The translations under genes and the position numbers were made by a program. Shown here one piece after another: positions 49,114-50,163 of a stretch of 50,163 nt of DNA. How positions within the stretch are numbered: the stretch's first letter is position 1; each line of letters starts with the position of its first letter. The notes beneath the pieces were generated by a model. The model ran no database searches, was not told the origin of the DNA, and saw only the letters and a program-made list of their open reading frames with translations. The stretch is from an uncultured Eubacterium sp. (GTDB lineage: Bacteria > Bacillota > Clostridia > Oscillospirales > Acutalibacteraceae): assembly GCA_905234995.1 (NCBI GenBank), contig CAJOJV010000006.1:1-50163 (forward strand), given 5' to 3'.

Positions 49114-50019
49114 ATGAAACGAAGAATAATTGCTGTTATCAGCATTTTGGTATTACTGGCAGGTATTATGCTTACCGCCTGTTCAAAGGTTGAGGATAAA
49201 AAGATTTTAGTGGCGTATTTCTCCGTCACAGGAAATACAAAAGCGGTTGCTGTTCAGCTTGCAACAGAAACCGGCGCAGATTTATTTGAGATTGTGCCAA
49301 AGGAGCCTTACACAGAAGTTCAGCTTGGCTACGATGATCCCGACCAGCGTATTACAAAGGAACAGGCTGACGAGAAATGCCGTGTTGAAATTGCAGGAAC
49401 AGTAGAACATTTTGAGCAGTATGACACAATATACATAGGCTATCCGATTTGGTATGGCAAGGTACCGCGCATTATTCTTACCTTCCTTGAAAGCTATGAT
49501 TTTGAGGGGAAGGAGATTATTCCTTTCTGCACCTCGGATAATGACGGAATTGAAACAGGTCTTGATGAAATTGAAAACCTTGCGCCGAATGCCGATTGGC
49601 AGGGCGGACAGCGCTTTGAGGGTGGCAAGGTAACAAAAGCACTTGACGAAAACGGTGTCATTACCGATGAAGCCGTCAAAGAGGAAATTGCCGATTTTGC
49701 AGAAAAGACCTCGCCAAATTCCGAAATGAACAAAGAGAAACGCAAAGAGAACGGCGACACTACAAAGACGTTCGACAGCGAAGAAGCACCGTTTGAAGAA
49801 GGCAGCGATAACGAAAGCACAACCGCAAAGTCTTCCGAAAACAGTACAACTACGACAAATAAGTCTGAACAAGCCACTACTACAACCGCAAAGGAACAGG
49901 AGACTACTGCTACAACGAAGCAGCAAACAACGACCACTACTACGACCACAACAACTGAACGGACAACGGAAACCACTATTCTCGGCGAGCATGACACGCC
50001 GTTCATTCCGATTCCGTAA
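49114..50019 (+). CDS. flavodoxin-like lipoprotein with Thr-rich tail
   Basis: A 301-residue protein: lipoprotein signal with lipobox L-T-A-C (Cys23), then a flavodoxin domain (about 29-190). The FMN phosphate loop is S-V-T-G-N-T-K-A-V (37-45); further motifs are Y-I-G-Y-P-I-W-Y-G (near 112) and P-F-C-T-S-D-N-D-G (near 142), as in Flavodoxin_4 proteins. The last 100 residues are a Thr/Ser/Glu-rich linker with long threonine runs, ending P-F-I-P-I-P. It would be a surface-tethered FMN electron carrier. The tail resembles that of the lipoprotein at 1582-2049, and both sit beside a DVITTS peptide gene. Confidence 0.9.
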   Translation: MKRRIIAVISILVLLAGIMLTACSKVEDKKILVAYFSVTGNTKAVAVQLATETGADLFEIVPKEPYTEVQLGYDDPDQRITKEQADEKCRVEIAGTVEHFEQYDTIYIGYPIWYGKVPRIILTFLESYDFEGKEIIPFCTSDNDGIETGLDEIENLAPNADWQGGQRFEGGKVTKALDENGVITDEAVKEEIADFAEKTSPNSEMNKEKRKENGDTTKTFDSEEAPFEEGSDNESTTAKSSENSTTTTNKSEQATTTTAKEQETTATTKQQTTTTTTTTTTERTTETTILGEHDTPFIPIP

Positions 50020-50033
50020 CCCTATACAGCCAA

Positions 50034-50069
50034 ATGCACCGAAGCAACTCATTGCTTCGGTGCATTTCT
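50034..50069. terminator. bidirectional terminator
   Basis: A 14-bp perfect stem (50034-50047 with 50052-50065) with A-rich and T-rich flanks lies between the convergent flavodoxin and peptide genes. Confidence 0.88.
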
Positions 50070-50070
50070 T

Positions 50071-50163
50071 TTATAAACCGATTTCAGGAAATTCGGGGTC
50101 AGTTACGACCTCACCGCCCCATGGTGGTGTAATTTCGCCGGAGGTTGTAATAACATCTTGGCT
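50071..50163 (-). CDS. C-terminal part of a 'DVITTS' peptide (cut by window edge)
   Basis: Minus-strand frame open from the window edge to TAA at 50073-50071 gives the last 30 residues: S-Q-D-V-I-T-T-S-G-E-I-T-P-P-W-G-G, then an acidic/proline end P-E-F-P-E-I-G-L. The D-V-I-T-T-S motif and the short variable tail match the peptide at 2051-2167. The start lies right of the window. Confidence 0.6.
   Translation of the reverse strand, partial: SQDVITTSGEITPPWGGEVVTDPEFPEIGL

Noticed and set aside
49494..50006. 170-residue Val/Ser-rich minus-strand frame
   Set aside because: It is the antisense of the threonine-repeat tail of the flavodoxin-like protein.

Overview
The window looks like the chromosome of a gut-type Clostridium (Bacillota, class Clostridia; probably Ruminococcus/Oscillospiraceae-like). 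The grounds are a SCIFF peptide with its radical SAM maturase, a butyrate-type CoA-transferase, a BspA-repeat subtilase, CCA-encoding tRNA genes and typical AGGAGG ribosome sites. This is inferred from content; no marker gene fixes the genus.

Layout. 1-1217: two tRNA-Ala genes, a tRNA-like fold, a short peptide gene and the 3' half of a tRNA-Leu(UAG). 1218-15272: an integrative mobilizable element (element A, about 14.06 kb) that sits exactly in the anticodon loop of that tRNA-Leu. It carries a subtilase/peptide/lipoprotein operon, a membrane-anchored MerR regulator, a HEPN-MNT pair, iteron-like repeats, a winged-helix replication-type protein, a candidate oriT, MobC-like and MobP-like proteins, a large serine recombinase, a SIR2-HerA antiphage pair and an intact tRNA-Leu(UAG) that can replace the one it breaks. 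15273-22160: ordinary host genes (BclA-like protein, E2-type acyltransferase, CoA-transferase, SCIFF system, PLP decarboxylase, membrane protein). 22161-22583: fragments of tRNA-Leu(CAG), a hairpin repeat and an intact tRNA-Leu(CAG). From 22370 rightward: a second, related element (element B) whose far end is not in the window. Its recombinase/mobilization module is a diverged, inverted copy of that of element A.

The most unusual content lies in or beside element B. First, a 1011-residue protein carries, in order, the motifs of the single-chain RNA polymerase family (cellular RNA-dependent RNA polymerases / phage YonO), including the metal-binding DxDGD motif. It is followed two bases later by a 277-residue protein of unknown function. 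Second, a 16-kb seven-gene operon (47503 to 31448, minus strand) encodes a beta-helix surface protein, a 1687-residue protein and three ~800-residue paralogues that share a short repeated module resembling MABP-type beta-prism units, then two membrane proteins, the last a PrsW-like intramembrane protease. The window closes with a DUF6809-like gene pair, a flavodoxin-like lipoprotein, and the start of another member of a small 'DVITTS' peptide family seen three times here.

How the genes work together (partly inference). The serine recombinases cut tRNA-Leu anticodon loops and the elements bring a tRNA with the same anticodon, so integration need not cost the host that tRNA. The relaxase, MobC and conserved intergenic oriT would allow transfer with help from a conjugative machine. 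Element A pays its way with defence cargo (SIR2-HerA, HEPN-MNT); element B carries a polymerase and possibly a surface-protein operon.
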